A stretch of 64,000 nt of DNA from Acidimicrobiia bacterium (GCA_009842675.1 VYEX01000002.1:88018-152017); one strand, 5' to 3'. Numbered from the stretch's first letter, positions 47,824-57,863 are shown. Notes: generated by a model not told the origin, from the letters alone. Translations and numbers: made by a program.

Positions 47824-48687
47824 ATGGCACTGACCACCCAAATCGGCAACGTAAAGGTCATGCTGGTGCGGGAGATCCTGCAACCGGTTCCGGCCGAGGG
47901 GATGTATGTGGAGCCTGACATGGCGGTGTTCGAGGCCAACGCCGACTGGCTGGTGCCCCACTTCTTGGATGACTCCGGCGATCTGGCCCTATCCATCCAC
48001 GCCCTAGTGCTGGAGTCACAGGGCCAGACCATCATGGTGGACACCTGCATCGGCAACCGGCCCATCGAGATGATTCCCGAGATGGGCAACCTGGGCAACG
48101 GGTTCCTCGACGAGCTGGCCGCCGCGGGCTACGAGCCTGAAGACATCGACATCGTGCTGTGTACCCACCTGCACTTCGACCACGTGGGTTGGAACACGAT
48201 CCTGGTGGACGGGGAGTGGGTGCCCACCTTCCCCAACGCCCGCTACCTGTTCGGCCGCACCGAGTACGAATACTGGGACTCCGGGGCAGAGGGAGCAGCC
48301 ATCACCTTCGGCGATGCCGTTCGCCCGGTGCTTGAGGCTGGCCTGGCCGACCTGGTGGAAAGCGACCACGCCATCACCGATGAAATTCACCTGGAGCCCT
48401 CGCCCGGCCACACCCCCGGCCACGTCAGCGTGAAGATCTCCTCGGCGGGCCAAGAGGCGGTGATCACCGGCGATCTGGTCCATCACCCGGTGCAGTTCAC
48501 CGCCCCCGAATGGGTGATGACCGCCGACGACGACCCGCCCCGTGCGTCGGCCACCCGACTGGAGTTCCGCGACCGTTACGCCGACTCCGGCATCCTCATC
48601 TTCGGCACCCACTTCGCCGGTCCCAGCTGCGGCCACCTATCCCACACTGACGGCCGCTGGATCTTCACCGCAAAGGCGCACCACTAG
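47824..48687 (+). CDS. MBL-fold metallo-hydrolase
   Basis: IVLCTHLHFDHVGWNTI (HxHxDH); PSPGHTPGHVSVKI; VITGDLVHHPVQF. Confidence 0.93.
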   Translation: MALTTQIGNVKVMLVREILQPVPAEGMYVEPDMAVFEANADWLVPHFLDDSGDLALSIHALVLESQGQTIMVDTCIGNRPIEMIPEMGNLGNGFLDELAAAGYEPEDIDIVLCTHLHFDHVGWNTILVDGEWVPTFPNARYLFGRTEYEYWDSGAEGAAITFGDAVRPVLEAGLADLVESDHAITDEIHLEPSPGHTPGHVSVKISSAGQEAVITGDLVHHPVQFTAPEWVMTADDDPPRASATRLEFRDRYADSGILIFGTHFAGPSCGHLSHTDGRWIFTAKAHH

Positions 48688-48699
48688 CCCGAAAGCAGA

Positions 48700-49557
48700 T
48701 CAGCCTCCGGCCACTGAGGCGCGGGCCATCACTCGGCGGGCGGGGTAGTAGTCGTTGGCGCCGTAGTGCTGGACGGCCTGGTTGTCCCAGATGACCACAG
48801 TGCCAGGAGCCCAGCGGACTCGGCAGTGGTACTCGGGGATCTCAGCCTGTCGGCAGAGGAATTCAAGGAGCTTGTCGCTGTCGTCGACTGGTGACTCGTC
48901 TCCGTCGATCAGTTCGGTTGTAAAGCCGGAGTTGACGAACAGGGTTAGCCGGCCGGTGCGGGGATGGGGTCGGGCCACCGGGTGGATGGCGGGGGGAACT
49001 TCGGCTCGCAGATCGTCGAGTTGATCGCCGTACTTGTCGGCGTAGGCCCCGATGCTCCAGTCATGGCGGGCCGAGAAAGAGGCGAGTCGGTCCTGCAGTT
49101 CGGGGTCAAGGTTGTCCCAGGCGGCGGCCATATCGGCGAATAGGGTGTCGCCTCCTACTGGGGGGACCTCGATGGCCCGCAGGATGGTGCAAACCGGCGG
49201 GTGCTCCCGAAATGTACCGTCGGTATGCCACATGTTCTCGAGGCCGACCACGGTGTCGTTGCGCTCAAAGGTGATCGCATCGGTTAGGGCGGCAGTACCG
49301 GGATTGGGAATCAGCTGATCATCGGTGAGCGGTCCCCAGCGGAGAGCCAATGCGCCTTGAGCGGCCACGTCGATGGGCTGGTCCCGCACGATCAGCACCT
49401 TCCACTCCAGCAGTGCCCGGTCGAGCTCGGCGAACAGCTCGTCGTCCACATTCTCCAGGGAGAGGCCGCTCAGCTCCGCGCCGATGGTCGGGGTCACCGG
49501 TGAAACCTCGAATCGCTCAAATGTGTATGGCACCCAACCTCTGGGCAGTCGGCTCAT
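48700..49557 (-). CDS. TauD/TfdA-family Fe(II)/2OG dioxygenase
   Basis: MWHTDGTFREHPPVCTILRAIEVPPVGGDTLFADM (HxD); VVIWDNQAVQHYGANDYYPARRVMAR. Confidence 0.92.
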   Translation of the reverse strand: MSRLPRGWVPYTFERFEVSPVTPTIGAELSGLSLENVDDELFAELDRALLEWKVLIVRDQPIDVAAQGALALRWGPLTDDQLIPNPGTAALTDAITFERNDTVVGLENMWHTDGTFREHPPVCTILRAIEVPPVGGDTLFADMAAAWDNLDPELQDRLASFSARHDWSIGAYADKYGDQLDDLRAEVPPAIHPVARPHPRTGRLTLFVNSGFTTELIDGDESPVDDSDKLLEFLCRQAEIPEYHCRVRWAPGTVVIWDNQAVQHYGANDYYPARRVMARASVAGG

Positions 49558-49615
49558 GATTCGAGGTCCGACTGGGTGATGACGAACATTTCCCATGGTG
49601 CCGACAGGCCTTCCG

Positions 49616-49960
49616 TCAGTCGGCGGTGTCGCGCTCGGCAAATACGTCGATGGCAATCTCGAATGCCTTCATTGCGGAAGGGAAGCCGGCGTAGATGGCG
49701 GCTTGGATCATGACCTCGCAGATTTCCTCCCGGCTCAGTCCGAACGAGTCCAGCCCCATGATGATGTGCTCGCGGATGGCGAATTCGTTGCCTAGTGCGG
49801 TCATCATGGCGATGGTGGCCAGACTCCGCTCCCTGCGGCTCAGCACGGACCGACCCCACACCGCCGAAGGGCCGACCCTCAACATCTCCATAACGTCGTC
49901 GCGAACTTCCTTGGGAATCGGCAGGCGGCTGAGCACATCGGGTTGACTAGGTTCGGTCAT
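49616..49960 (-). CDS. Carboxymuconolactone decarboxylase/AhpD-like family protein lacking CxxC
   Basis: LSRRERSLATIAMMTALGNEFAIREHIIMGLDSFGLSREEICEVMIQAAIYAGFPSAMKAFEIAIDVF. Confidence 0.85.
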   Translation of the reverse strand: MTEPSQPDVLSRLPIPKEVRDDVMEMLRVGPSAVWGRSVLSRRERSLATIAMMTALGNEFAIREHIIMGLDSFGLSREEICEVMIQAAIYAGFPSAMKAFEIAIDVFAERDTAD

Positions 49961-50065
49961 GGCCCGACCGTACTCCACGCCTGTTTGCGGTAGCCCATCT
50001 CATAATGTGTCGCCGATGGTCAGCGGATTGGAGCGGTTTCAGGCCGCGGCGGAGGAGTTGGGTAA

Positions 50066-50902
50066 CTAGGCGTCAACCGGGGGAGATGAGGTAGTCCCGT
50101 TGCGCTGGTCGAGGGCGCCGGCGACGGCGGCGCCGGCGGTGACGCCGCAGGCCGCGGCCCACAGCCAGCTCAGGGCGGCCAGGGTTCCGGCAGTGGCCAC
50201 GGTGATGGCGGTGCCGCCCACGGTCCAGTTCACCGCCACTGCGGCAACCGCTGAGATGATGGAGAACCAGACAGCCGATACCAAACCGCCGATCAGGTGA
50301 TGGCGCCAAGGCTGATGAGGGCAGGACATCTTCTGCACCAGGGAGAACACGGCCACCGCTGAAACAAAGCCGACCACCGGGGCCAGTCGGGGTTCGACCC
50401 ACACCGCAATGGCGGTGGGTCCGGCGATGAGGGGAAGAGCTCCGACCAGGAGCCAAAATCCGGTGAAACGCTCCATCCACCAAGAACGGCGGGGGGCGCC
50501 CCGCACTCGCCGGACAGCCCGACAGGCCGCGGCGGCGGCCCTCATGGTGCCCCACACCGCTACTACCGCGGCTATGGACGTAGCTGCCGGGGGAGCGGAG
50601 ACAACATCGGCGAACTCCTCGCCGATGGTGCTGTCCACATCGCTGAGCGCGGTCTGGCCGGCGTCGGCCAGCCATTCGTTAAACCGGTCGGCAATCCGAT
50701 CAGAAACCGCCCGAACCGTCGAGGCGATGGCGGCGGCGGCCACCGCGGCCGGAAACAGCGACACCGCCGACCAGAAGGCGATCTCTGCTGCCCCGGTACC
50801 GCCCTCTCCCTCCCGCCAACACGACGCTGATTGCCTGGTGAGGGCAACGATTTTGGCAAACCAACTGTCCGAATTTGCGGGCGGAGTCTGGTAAGCGCCC
50901 AT
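50066..50902 (-). CDS. YihY/BrkB-like inner membrane protein
   Basis: IAFWSAVSLFPAAVAAAAIAS...; FSLVQKMSCPHQPWRHHLIGGLVSAVWFSIISAVAAVAVNW. Multiple TM segments. Confidence 0.6.
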   Translation of the reverse strand: MGAYQTPPANSDSWFAKIVALTRQSASCWREGEGGTGAAEIAFWSAVSLFPAAVAAAAIASTVRAVSDRIADRFNEWLADAGQTALSDVDSTIGEEFADVVSAPPAATSIAAVVAVWGTMRAAAAACRAVRRVRGAPRRSWWMERFTGFWLLVGALPLIAGPTAIAVWVEPRLAPVVGFVSAVAVFSLVQKMSCPHQPWRHHLIGGLVSAVWFSIISAVAAVAVNWTVGGTAITVATAGTLAALSWLWAAACGVTAGAAVAGALDQRNGTTSSPPVDA

Positions 50903-50916
50903 CGGAAAATCGATGG

Positions 50917-52818
50917 CTAGCCCGCCTGGGCCTCGGCCAGACGGGGGATCAGGGCGTCGAACACCTCGGCCCAGTCGCCCACAAAGCCGATGTCCACGAT
51001 CTCCCACAAGGGAGCTTCGGGGTCGGGGTTGATCCCCACAACCGTTCCGGCGTTGCGGACTCCCACGGTGTGGTTGAACTTTCCGCTCATGCCGATCGCG
51101 AAATAAAGCTGCGGGCTAATGCTGTGGCCGGTGATGCCCACCTGGCGGGCTCGCGGCATCCACCCGTAGTCGGTGACCTTGCGGGTGGCGCACAGGGCGG
51201 CGCCGATGGCTGCCTGGTGCTTCTCCAGCTTGGGATAGTCGGTCGGGTCCACTCCCTGGCCCACGCCGATCACCACCGAGGCGTTGGCCAGCTCGTCGCT
51301 GTCGTCGTCCCGATAGCGCCGGATGACTTCGAGGCGGCTGCGGCCCGGAGAGTCCAGCGAAGATTGCAGAGTGGGCGGCCGGTCGGGATTGGGCCGGGGG
51401 AGGGGCAGCACCCCCGGTCGCACCGTGGCCATCTGGATCGCTGACGAGCAGAGGATCTCAGCCACCAGCCATCCCCCGAAGGCCGGCTTCATGGCTATCA
51501 GCTTCCCGTGGTCGTCCACCTTCAGCCCCACGGCATCGCCGGTGAGGCCAGCGCCCAGCGCCGCGGCCATCCGGGAGGCCACCTCACGGCCCCAAGCGGT
51601 GCCCGGTGCTAGCACGGCCCACGGCTGGGTCTCGGCGGCCCAGGCTGACATGGCCGATGCCAGGTCTTCCTCGACCAGCGGGGTGGCGCCATCGCCGCCG
51701 CCGATATCGATCTGCTCATCGGCCCCCCACGGGCCCAGGTCATCGTCGGGATCGTCCAGGCCGGGACCGAGGGCGGCCACCTTCCCGCCGATCTCCGCGG
51801 CCAACTCGGCAGCCGCTCCCAGAAGCTCCCGGGTCACCCGCTCTCGGCCGGGTTCCACCAGCACGACGATGGTGGACGCTCCCGACCCGCCTCCAGAGTG
51901 CCCGGCAACTACGTCCGGCTCGGGCATCGAGCCGGTGGCCAGCGCCCCCTTCTCGGCCAATATCGCCACGGCCTGTTCGACCTGCTCGTCGAGCGTGCCG
52001 GCCATAATTTGGCGGCGACGCTCAACGTCGATCATCTGAACCGGACCGACCGAGGTAGGGCTGGCCTCCTGGCCCCACGGACCAGGACCCAGATCGGCGG
52101 CGGACACTGTCTCGATCAACGAGCCGTCTGCGGTGGCCCAGGCCTCGGGGTCCTTGATCTTGCACGGGTCGCACAAGCGCTCGGCACACGACACCACCGC
52201 GGGAAGCCCCACCGCCACATCCACCCACTCGTCGTCGTGTTCCAGCCGCAGCTCGAGGCGGTCGCCGTGGAGGGAGAAATGGCGCACTCCGGTGGCAAAC
52301 GGCAGTCCCAAGAGCTCGGCCAGTTGCGGCGGCACTTGGCCGGTATCGGAGTCCACGGAGTTGCGCCCCATCATCACCAGGTCGAACGGCCCCAGTCTCT
52401 CCAGGGCGGCGGCCAGGGCCTTGGCGGTGGCCCAAGTGTCCGACCCTGCGAATTCTGGGTCGCTGATGTGAACTCCGGCGTCCACCCCAAAGAGCAGGGC
52501 CTCCCGGCACACATTCTCAGCCGACGGAGGCCCCAGGGTGAACACCGTTACCGTGCCCCCGCTGGCCCGAGCCACCTCGGTGCCTTTGGCCACAGCCCGG
52601 CGGCAGTAGTCGTTCATGTGCATGTCGATGCCGTCTCGCACCATGCGGCCGTCGGGTCCCAACACCATGTCCTCGAACACCGGGATCTGCTTGACCAAAA
52701 CGGCCACTCGCAACGGGCGATCCGGCGCGATCACGTCGGCAGGGGGGTCGAACATCTGCTCCGAGGCTACCCAGCCGGATGGTTCTTCTTCGGGTTGGGC
52801 AACGTGCGCTGAGGCCAT
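50917..52818 (-). CDS. Fused electron transfer flavoprotein (EtfB-EtfA in one polypeptide)
   Basis: N-terminal EtfB: RVAVLVKQIPVFEDMVLGPDGRMVRDGIDMHMNDYCRRAVAKG...VMMGRNSVDSDTGQVPPQLAELLGLPFATGV. C-terminal EtfA: NASVVIGVGQGVDPTDYPKLEKHQAAIGAALCATRKVTDYGWMPRARQVGITGHSISPQLYFAIGMSGKFNHTVGVRNAGTVVGINPDPEAPLWEIVDIGFVGDW. Confidence 0.92.
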   Translation of the reverse strand: MASAHVAQPEEEPSGWVASEQMFDPPADVIAPDRPLRVAVLVKQIPVFEDMVLGPDGRMVRDGIDMHMNDYCRRAVAKGTEVARASGGTVTVFTLGPPSAENVCREALLFGVDAGVHISDPEFAGSDTWATAKALAAALERLGPFDLVMMGRNSVDSDTGQVPPQLAELLGLPFATGVRHFSLHGDRLELRLEHDDEWVDVAVGLPAVVSCAERLCDPCKIKDPEAWATADGSLIETVSAADLGPGPWGQEASPTSVGPVQMIDVERRRQIMAGTLDEQVEQAVAILAEKGALATGSMPEPDVVAGHSGGGSGASTIVVLVEPGRERVTRELLGAAAELAAEIGGKVAALGPGLDDPDDDLGPWGADEQIDIGGGDGATPLVEEDLASAMSAWAAETQPWAVLAPGTAWGREVASRMAAALGAGLTGDAVGLKVDDHGKLIAMKPAFGGWLVAEILCSSAIQMATVRPGVLPLPRPNPDRPPTLQSSLDSPGRSRLEVIRRYRDDDSDELANASVVIGVGQGVDPTDYPKLEKHQAAIGAALCATRKVTDYGWMPRARQVGITGHSISPQLYFAIGMSGKFNHTVGVRNAGTVVGINPDPEAPLWEIVDIGFVGDWAEVFDALIPRLAEAQAG

Positions 52819-52840
52819 AGTGGGCCGCTACGGTTGCCGG

Positions 52841-53794
52841 ATGGCATTCACGAAACGGCGAATCGTAACCGGGCACGACGACACTGGGGCACCGGTGATC
52901 ATCTCCGACGGACCGGCGGAACCGAGTTTTCTGGGAAGGACCACGGCCAGCCTGTGGTATGTCGGCCAGCCTCCCGTAACTGTGGACGACGGCGGCGACG
53001 AACCAGCCGACCGCAAGGATTTCGTTCCCCCGCCCGGAGGGATCTCGTGGCGGATCTTCACCCTGAAGCCCTCGGGCGGCAAGGCGATCGGCCCCACTGA
53101 CGACCCCCGATTCGACCAGGATCGGGTGGGTTTCCACGCTACTCCCACCATCGACTTCATCGAGGTCATCTCGGGCCGCATTCGCCTGGAGCTGAACGAC
53201 CACACCGTCGAGCTCGACGCCGGATCCTGCGTCATCCAGCGGGGCACATGGCACCGGTGGATCGTGCTGGGCGACGAGCCCTGCACCTTCAGCGCCACCA
53301 TGCTAGGAGTGGGCGACGGCGATGACCTGGGGTTCGCCGGTGCGTCAACCGGCGCTTTGGGGCCTCGTCGGGTGGTGACCGACGGCGACGGGGTGTGCGC
53401 CGACGGCCCACCGGCCACTGCATCGCAGTCCGATGGAGGGGTGGTGACCGCCGAGCTGTGGCACACCTTTGCCCCGGTGGCCAGCGAGCTTCAGGGCGGC
53501 GACGCCCCCGTGTCGGATATGCAGCTCAACCCGCCGGGCGGGGGAGTGACCTGGAAGCAGGTGACGATTCCGGCGTCGATGGCCGACCAGGCCGCGTTGA
53601 TGCACCGAACCCCCACCATCGACTTTGTGCGAATTGCCCAGGGCACGGTGGACCTGGAGCTGCCCGGCCAGCCGCCGACGCACCTTGTCGCTGGCGACTG
53701 TGTGATCCAGCGAGGCACCGAGCACGCCTGGCGCAATACCGGCGACGGCCCGTTCACCCTCTCGGCGGTGATGATCGGGGTTGGGGATGGCTGA
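52841..53794 (+). CDS. Bicupin protein (two tandem cupin halves)
   Basis: TPTIDFIEVISGRIRLELNDHTVELDAGSCVIQRGTWHRWI and TPTIDFVRIAQGTVDLELPGQPPTHLVAGDCVIQRGTEHAWRNTGDGPFTLSAVMIGVGDG are internal duplicates. Confidence 0.88.
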   Translation: MAFTKRRIVTGHDDTGAPVIISDGPAEPSFLGRTTASLWYVGQPPVTVDDGGDEPADRKDFVPPPGGISWRIFTLKPSGGKAIGPTDDPRFDQDRVGFHATPTIDFIEVISGRIRLELNDHTVELDAGSCVIQRGTWHRWIVLGDEPCTFSATMLGVGDGDDLGFAGASTGALGPRRVVTDGDGVCADGPPATASQSDGGVVTAELWHTFAPVASELQGGDAPVSDMQLNPPGGGVTWKQVTIPASMADQAALMHRTPTIDFVRIAQGTVDLELPGQPPTHLVAGDCVIQRGTEHAWRNTGDGPFTLSAVMIGVGDG

Positions 53795-54326
53795 CGTCGA
53801 TTCGAGGCTCCAGGCGCTGCTCGACAAGGACGAGATCACCGACACCATCCACCGGGTGGCCCGGGGCACCGATCGGCTCGACAAGGAGCTGATCGTCTCC
53901 GGCTATCACCCCGACGGCTTCGACGATCACAACAACTTCCGGGGCAGCCCGGTTGAGTTCGCCGACTGGGTACTGGAGGTGCTGGCCCACTTCGACTACA
54001 CCCAGCACCTGCTGGGCCAGTCCCGCATCGAACTCGAGGGTGATGTGGCGTTTGTGGAGACCTACTGCAATGCCCACCACGTGGTGCATCCCACCCAGGA
54101 AGGGCCGGGGTCCGACATGCGCATGGGTCTGCGCTACGTGGATCGGTTCGAGCGCCGCGACGGCGGTCCCTGGTTGATCGCTACCCGGATATGCGCCTTT
54201 GAATGGCGCTACACCCTCACGCTGGATTACTCGTTCCCCTACGACGACGATTTCACCATCGGGTACCGGGACCGATCTGACATCACCTACACGCGCCAAG
54301 GTCTGATGGGAGAGCCGCGGGGGTGA
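53787..54326 (+). CDS. SnoaL/NTF2-like protein
   Basis: MADVDSRLQALLDKDEITDTIHRVARGTDRLDKELIVSGYHPDGFDDHNNFRGSPVEFADWVLEVL...VETYCNAHHVV. Confidence 0.85.
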   Translation: MADVDSRLQALLDKDEITDTIHRVARGTDRLDKELIVSGYHPDGFDDHNNFRGSPVEFADWVLEVLAHFDYTQHLLGQSRIELEGDVAFVETYCNAHHVVHPTQEGPGSDMRMGLRYVDRFERRDGGPWLIATRICAFEWRYTLTLDYSFPYDDDFTIGYRDRSDITYTRQGLMGEPRG

Positions 54327-54403
54327 GCCCAGCCAATTTTGGTTTAGCGGTGCCACGGCATAGAGGGGAACCACCAAGGTGAGCGCCAATTTGGGACCTT
54401 CCA

Positions 54404-54886
54404 ATGGCCCTCGATAAACGCCACATCAGATTCGAGCGGCTGGACTTGGGGGAAGTGGTCCACGAGATGCTGACCTTGGCTGCCCGGGGCGACGGCAAGG
54501 GGTGGATGAACGTGCAGCCGCTGGTGGCCGACGAAGACCGGCCCCCCGAGTCACCCATCTTCAAACTGTTCACCGCCAAAGGACCGGCCATCCCGCTGGG
54601 CACTTGGGTGCCGGGCCACCACCATCGGGACAAGTGGCAGCCCGCTTCGGTGGGGTTGCAGCACGCCGGCGGCCGATACGCCGCAAAGCTGCTGGAAGAG
54701 CGGGGTGTGACCGAGCCCGACGGGTGGAACCGGCGCCAAGACCACATCAAGCGGGGCCTGGTCTACGAGCTCCCCGAGGGCCAAGACCCAAGAGTGGCCG
54801 TTGAGTTCCTGCTGGACGCCATGTCTCAGCTCGCTGCCTTGCCCCTCAGCGGGCGCTGGCTGGCGATCGTAATGACCCAGCGTTAG
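54404..54886 (+). CDS. Hypothetical protein
   Basis: 160 aa ORF with a coding-like composition. No family recognised. Confidence 0.55.
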   Translation: MALDKRHIRFERLDLGEVVHEMLTLAARGDGKGWMNVQPLVADEDRPPESPIFKLFTAKGPAIPLGTWVPGHHHRDKWQPASVGLQHAGGRYAAKLLEERGVTEPDGWNRRQDHIKRGLVYELPEGQDPRVAVEFLLDAMSQLAALPLSGRWLAIVMTQR

Positions 54887-56574
54887 CTGTCGGACTCTGC
54901 CCCCAGCCGATCGGCGGCGTCCTTCTTGAGTTCCCCCTTGGCCACCTTGCCACCCGATGACCGGGGCAGGGCATCGACTACGAAGAGGTGCTCAGGCCAC
55001 CACTCCCGGGACACGCCGCGCTCGGCTAGGTGCTTCCGGAGTCCGTCCAAATCCAGGCTGGTGTCGGGAACCAGCTCCACATAGGCGGCCACCCGCTCGC
55101 CGAACACCGGATCGGGGGCGGCCACTGCGGCCACCATGGCCACCGCCGGGTGGGTCATCACCTCGTCTTCCACCGCGGGGGCGCTGATGTTCTTGCCCCC
55201 CCGGATGATGAAGTCCGACGTGCGGCCCACCACCCGCAAGTAGCCGTCCTCGTCGATCTCCACGATGTCGCCCATCAGCATCCGGCCGTCGTCGGTCATT
55301 AGCTCGGTGTTGGCCCTGTTGTCGTCGTAGTAGCCCAAAGCGGTGGCCGGCCCCCGGCAGGCGGGCTGGCCCCGGCCCCGCAGCTCCGGAAGCCGCAGCC
55401 CGTCGTCGGGGTCATAGAGCGCGCAGTCCATCTCGGGCTCGCACTTGCCCCCGGTGCGCAGCCGGGCCGACCGCGGATCGCTCAAGCGGGTCCCGCTCAG
55501 CATCCCGGTCTCGTTGGAGCCGTAGAAGTTCAGCACCGTGCAGCCGGTGCGGTCCTCGAACTCAGCGGCCCGCTGATAGGGAATGGCCTCGCCGCCGGTG
55601 AACATCAGCCGCAGCGACGACAGGTCGTGGTCGTCGAATGCGGGGGAGTTGAGCATCATGATGAACTGGGTGGTGACCGCGCACAGCACGGTCACCCGCT
55701 CGGCTTCGATGAGCCGCAACAGCGCCGCGGCGTCGAAGTCGGCCATCACCACCGTGGGCACGCCCAAAATGGTGGGGGTGTAGTGAGCGGTCCACAGCCC
55801 GAAGCCGAACGGAGCGGGCACCGGCACGCAGAACACCTCGTCGGCCCCCAGCCCGCTGTACTCCACCGCCTTCTGGTGGAAGTAGAACCAGCGATTGTGG
55901 GTCTGCATCACGCACTTGGGCAGTCCGGTGGTGCCCGAAGTGGAGTTCAGCAGGCACAGCTCAGAGGCTCCCAGACGGCGAGCATCCACGGCTTCGGCAA
56001 ACTCGAGCACCGACTCCGGTATAGGAGCGGGATCGCCATTCAGGAACAGGGCCGCATCCTGGCCGGGGCCATCGATGGTGATGTGGTGGGCGAGGGCGGG
56101 CAGGTCACGCCGCAGCTCGGCCATCGCGTCGGCGGCCGGACGCCCCCGGTGTTCGGCTCCGGTTATGACGGCCCGGGCCCCGGACTTCTCAACCAGATGG
56201 GTAATCTCCGCGGGCCCAGCCCGGTGGCCGATGCCCATGACCACCACCCCGGCCTTATCGGCTCCGGTGAACGCAGCGTGGACCGCAGCGCCGTCGGGCA
56301 AGATCACCGCCGCCCGGTCGCCCCGATCCAGCCCCGCCGCCAACAGCGCGGCGGCCATCCGATCCGACAACCGGTCATAGCCTGCCCAGGTGATCCGATC
56401 GATGCTGCCCAGCCCGTCCCCGGCCTCACTTGTCGGCCTGCTCCACGAGACATACGCAGTGTCATCAGGCCGCTCGGCCGCGTTGCCCCGAATCAGGTCG
56501 GTGGGCGTGTCATGCCCCCACCACCCGGCGGCCACATAGGCAGCAGCCACCTCTGGATCAGCGGCAATTGGCAT
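54883..56574 (-). CDS. AMP-dependent acyl-CoA synthetase/ligase
   Basis: LNSTSGTTGLPKCVMQTHNRW; LNFYGSNETGML; GDIVEIDEDGYLRVVGRTSDFIIRGGKNISAPAVEDEV. Confidence 0.93.
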   Translation of the reverse strand: MPIAADPEVAAAYVAAGWWGHDTPTDLIRGNAAERPDDTAYVSWSRPTSEAGDGLGSIDRITWAGYDRLSDRMAAALLAAGLDRGDRAAVILPDGAAVHAAFTGADKAGVVVMGIGHRAGPAEITHLVEKSGARAVITGAEHRGRPAADAMAELRRDLPALAHHITIDGPGQDAALFLNGDPAPIPESVLEFAEAVDARRLGASELCLLNSTSGTTGLPKCVMQTHNRWFYFHQKAVEYSGLGADEVFCVPVPAPFGFGLWTAHYTPTILGVPTVVMADFDAAALLRLIEAERVTVLCAVTTQFIMMLNSPAFDDHDLSSLRLMFTGGEAIPYQRAAEFEDRTGCTVLNFYGSNETGMLSGTRLSDPRSARLRTGGKCEPEMDCALYDPDDGLRLPELRGRGQPACRGPATALGYYDDNRANTELMTDDGRMLMGDIVEIDEDGYLRVVGRTSDFIIRGGKNISAPAVEDEVMTHPAVAMVAAVAAPDPVFGERVAAYVELVPDTSLDLDGLRKHLAERGVSREWWPEHLFVVDALPRSSGGKVAKGELKKDAADRLGAESDS

Positions 56575-56587
56575 CGCTCGAACGGTC

Positions 56588-57844
56588 TCAGAAGCTGTTG
56601 GGGTCGTTGACGACGGAGTCGGGGACGGGGTGGCGGAAGAGGTCACTGGCGTTGCCCCAGCAGATGCGGGCCACTTCGTCGGCAGGGATGCCGCTGAGCT
56701 GCTGGCGGAGTAGTTCCTGGGTGTTGGGCCAGGTGGAGTCGGCGTGGGGATAGTCCGACTCCACCATCAGGTTCTCCAGGCCCATGTAGTGGCGCTGGTC
56801 GAAGGCCGAGGGGTCGTCGATGGCGCAGAACCAGAAGTTGCGGCGCAGGGTGTCGGCGGGGGAGAGCTCCACATCGGTCCAGGTGCCGTACATGGAGTCG
56901 TACTTGCGAACGTGCTCCAAGCGGTCCAACAGCCCGGCCACCCAGCCGAGGCCCCCCTCGCTGAGGGCGATCTTGATATCGGGGAAACGCACCGGGATTT
57001 TGGAGTACAGCCAATCCACCGCGGCGAACATGGCGTAGCCGAAGAACAGCACCCCCACGGTGTCGGAGGGGGCATCGGGCGAGGTGGCCGGCGAGGTGCC
57101 CGAGGAGCCGACGTGCAGGCACACCACCGTCTCGGTCTCCTCGCAGGCGGCCATGATCGGATCCCAGTGGCCGGAGTGCAGCGAGGGGAACCCCAAAGAA
57201 TGGGGAGCCTCGGAGAAGCTGATGGCCCGGTAGCCCCGCTCGGCGTTGCGGTACACCTCGGCCGCGCCCACCTCAGGGTCGAGGAAGTAGGTGATCTGGC
57301 ACGGGATCATGCGATCGGGATAAGCCCCTGACCACTCCTCGATATTCCAATCGTTCCAGGCCCGCACCGCGGCCAGAGCCAGTTCGGGGTCGTCAGTTAG
57401 CTGCTGGAACCGCTGGCCGCAGAAGCCGGGCAGGAACGACGGGAAGCACAGCGACGCGTAGACCCCGTTGAGGTCCATGTCGGAAATCCGGGCATCAATG
57501 TCCCATGAGCCCCGGCGCATGTCCTCGAAGCGGGTGGGTTCGAAGCTGTATTCGCTGACCGGACGGCCCACCACGGCGTTGAACCCCACGTTGGGCAGCG
57601 AGTGCCCGGCATACAGCCAGGTCTCCGATCCGTCGTCGAGGGTGGCCACCCGGGGGGCGTCATCTGCGTACTTGGCCGGGAACCGATCGACAAAGGCCTC
57701 GGGGGGCTCCACGATGTGGTCGTCCACTGAGATCATCGGCGTCCATCGATCGGCCCGCTCGGGCTCGGGCAAGAACGTCACCTGGCCCTTGACGTGTTGG
57801 GTGAAGGAGGTGTCAGCGGTGAGGTCGTCCAGCGATATGGCCAT
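56588..57844 (-). CDS. Amidohydrolase-2 family protein
   Basis: MISVDDHIVEPPEAFVDRFPAKYADDAPRV; ENLMVESDYPHADSTWPNTQELL. Paralogue of 26926..28146. Confidence 0.9.
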   Translation of the reverse strand: MAISLDDLTADTSFTQHVKGQVTFLPEPERADRWTPMISVDDHIVEPPEAFVDRFPAKYADDAPRVATLDDGSETWLYAGHSLPNVGFNAVVGRPVSEYSFEPTRFEDMRRGSWDIDARISDMDLNGVYASLCFPSFLPGFCGQRFQQLTDDPELALAAVRAWNDWNIEEWSGAYPDRMIPCQITYFLDPEVGAAEVYRNAERGYRAISFSEAPHSLGFPSLHSGHWDPIMAACEETETVVCLHVGSSGTSPATSPDAPSDTVGVLFFGYAMFAAVDWLYSKIPVRFPDIKIALSEGGLGWVAGLLDRLEHVRKYDSMYGTWTDVELSPADTLRRNFWFCAIDDPSAFDQRHYMGLENLMVESDYPHADSTWPNTQELLRQQLSGIPADEVARICWGNASDLFRHPVPDSVVNDPNSF

Positions 57845-57863
57845 GCCTCAAGCTTGCCCCGAA

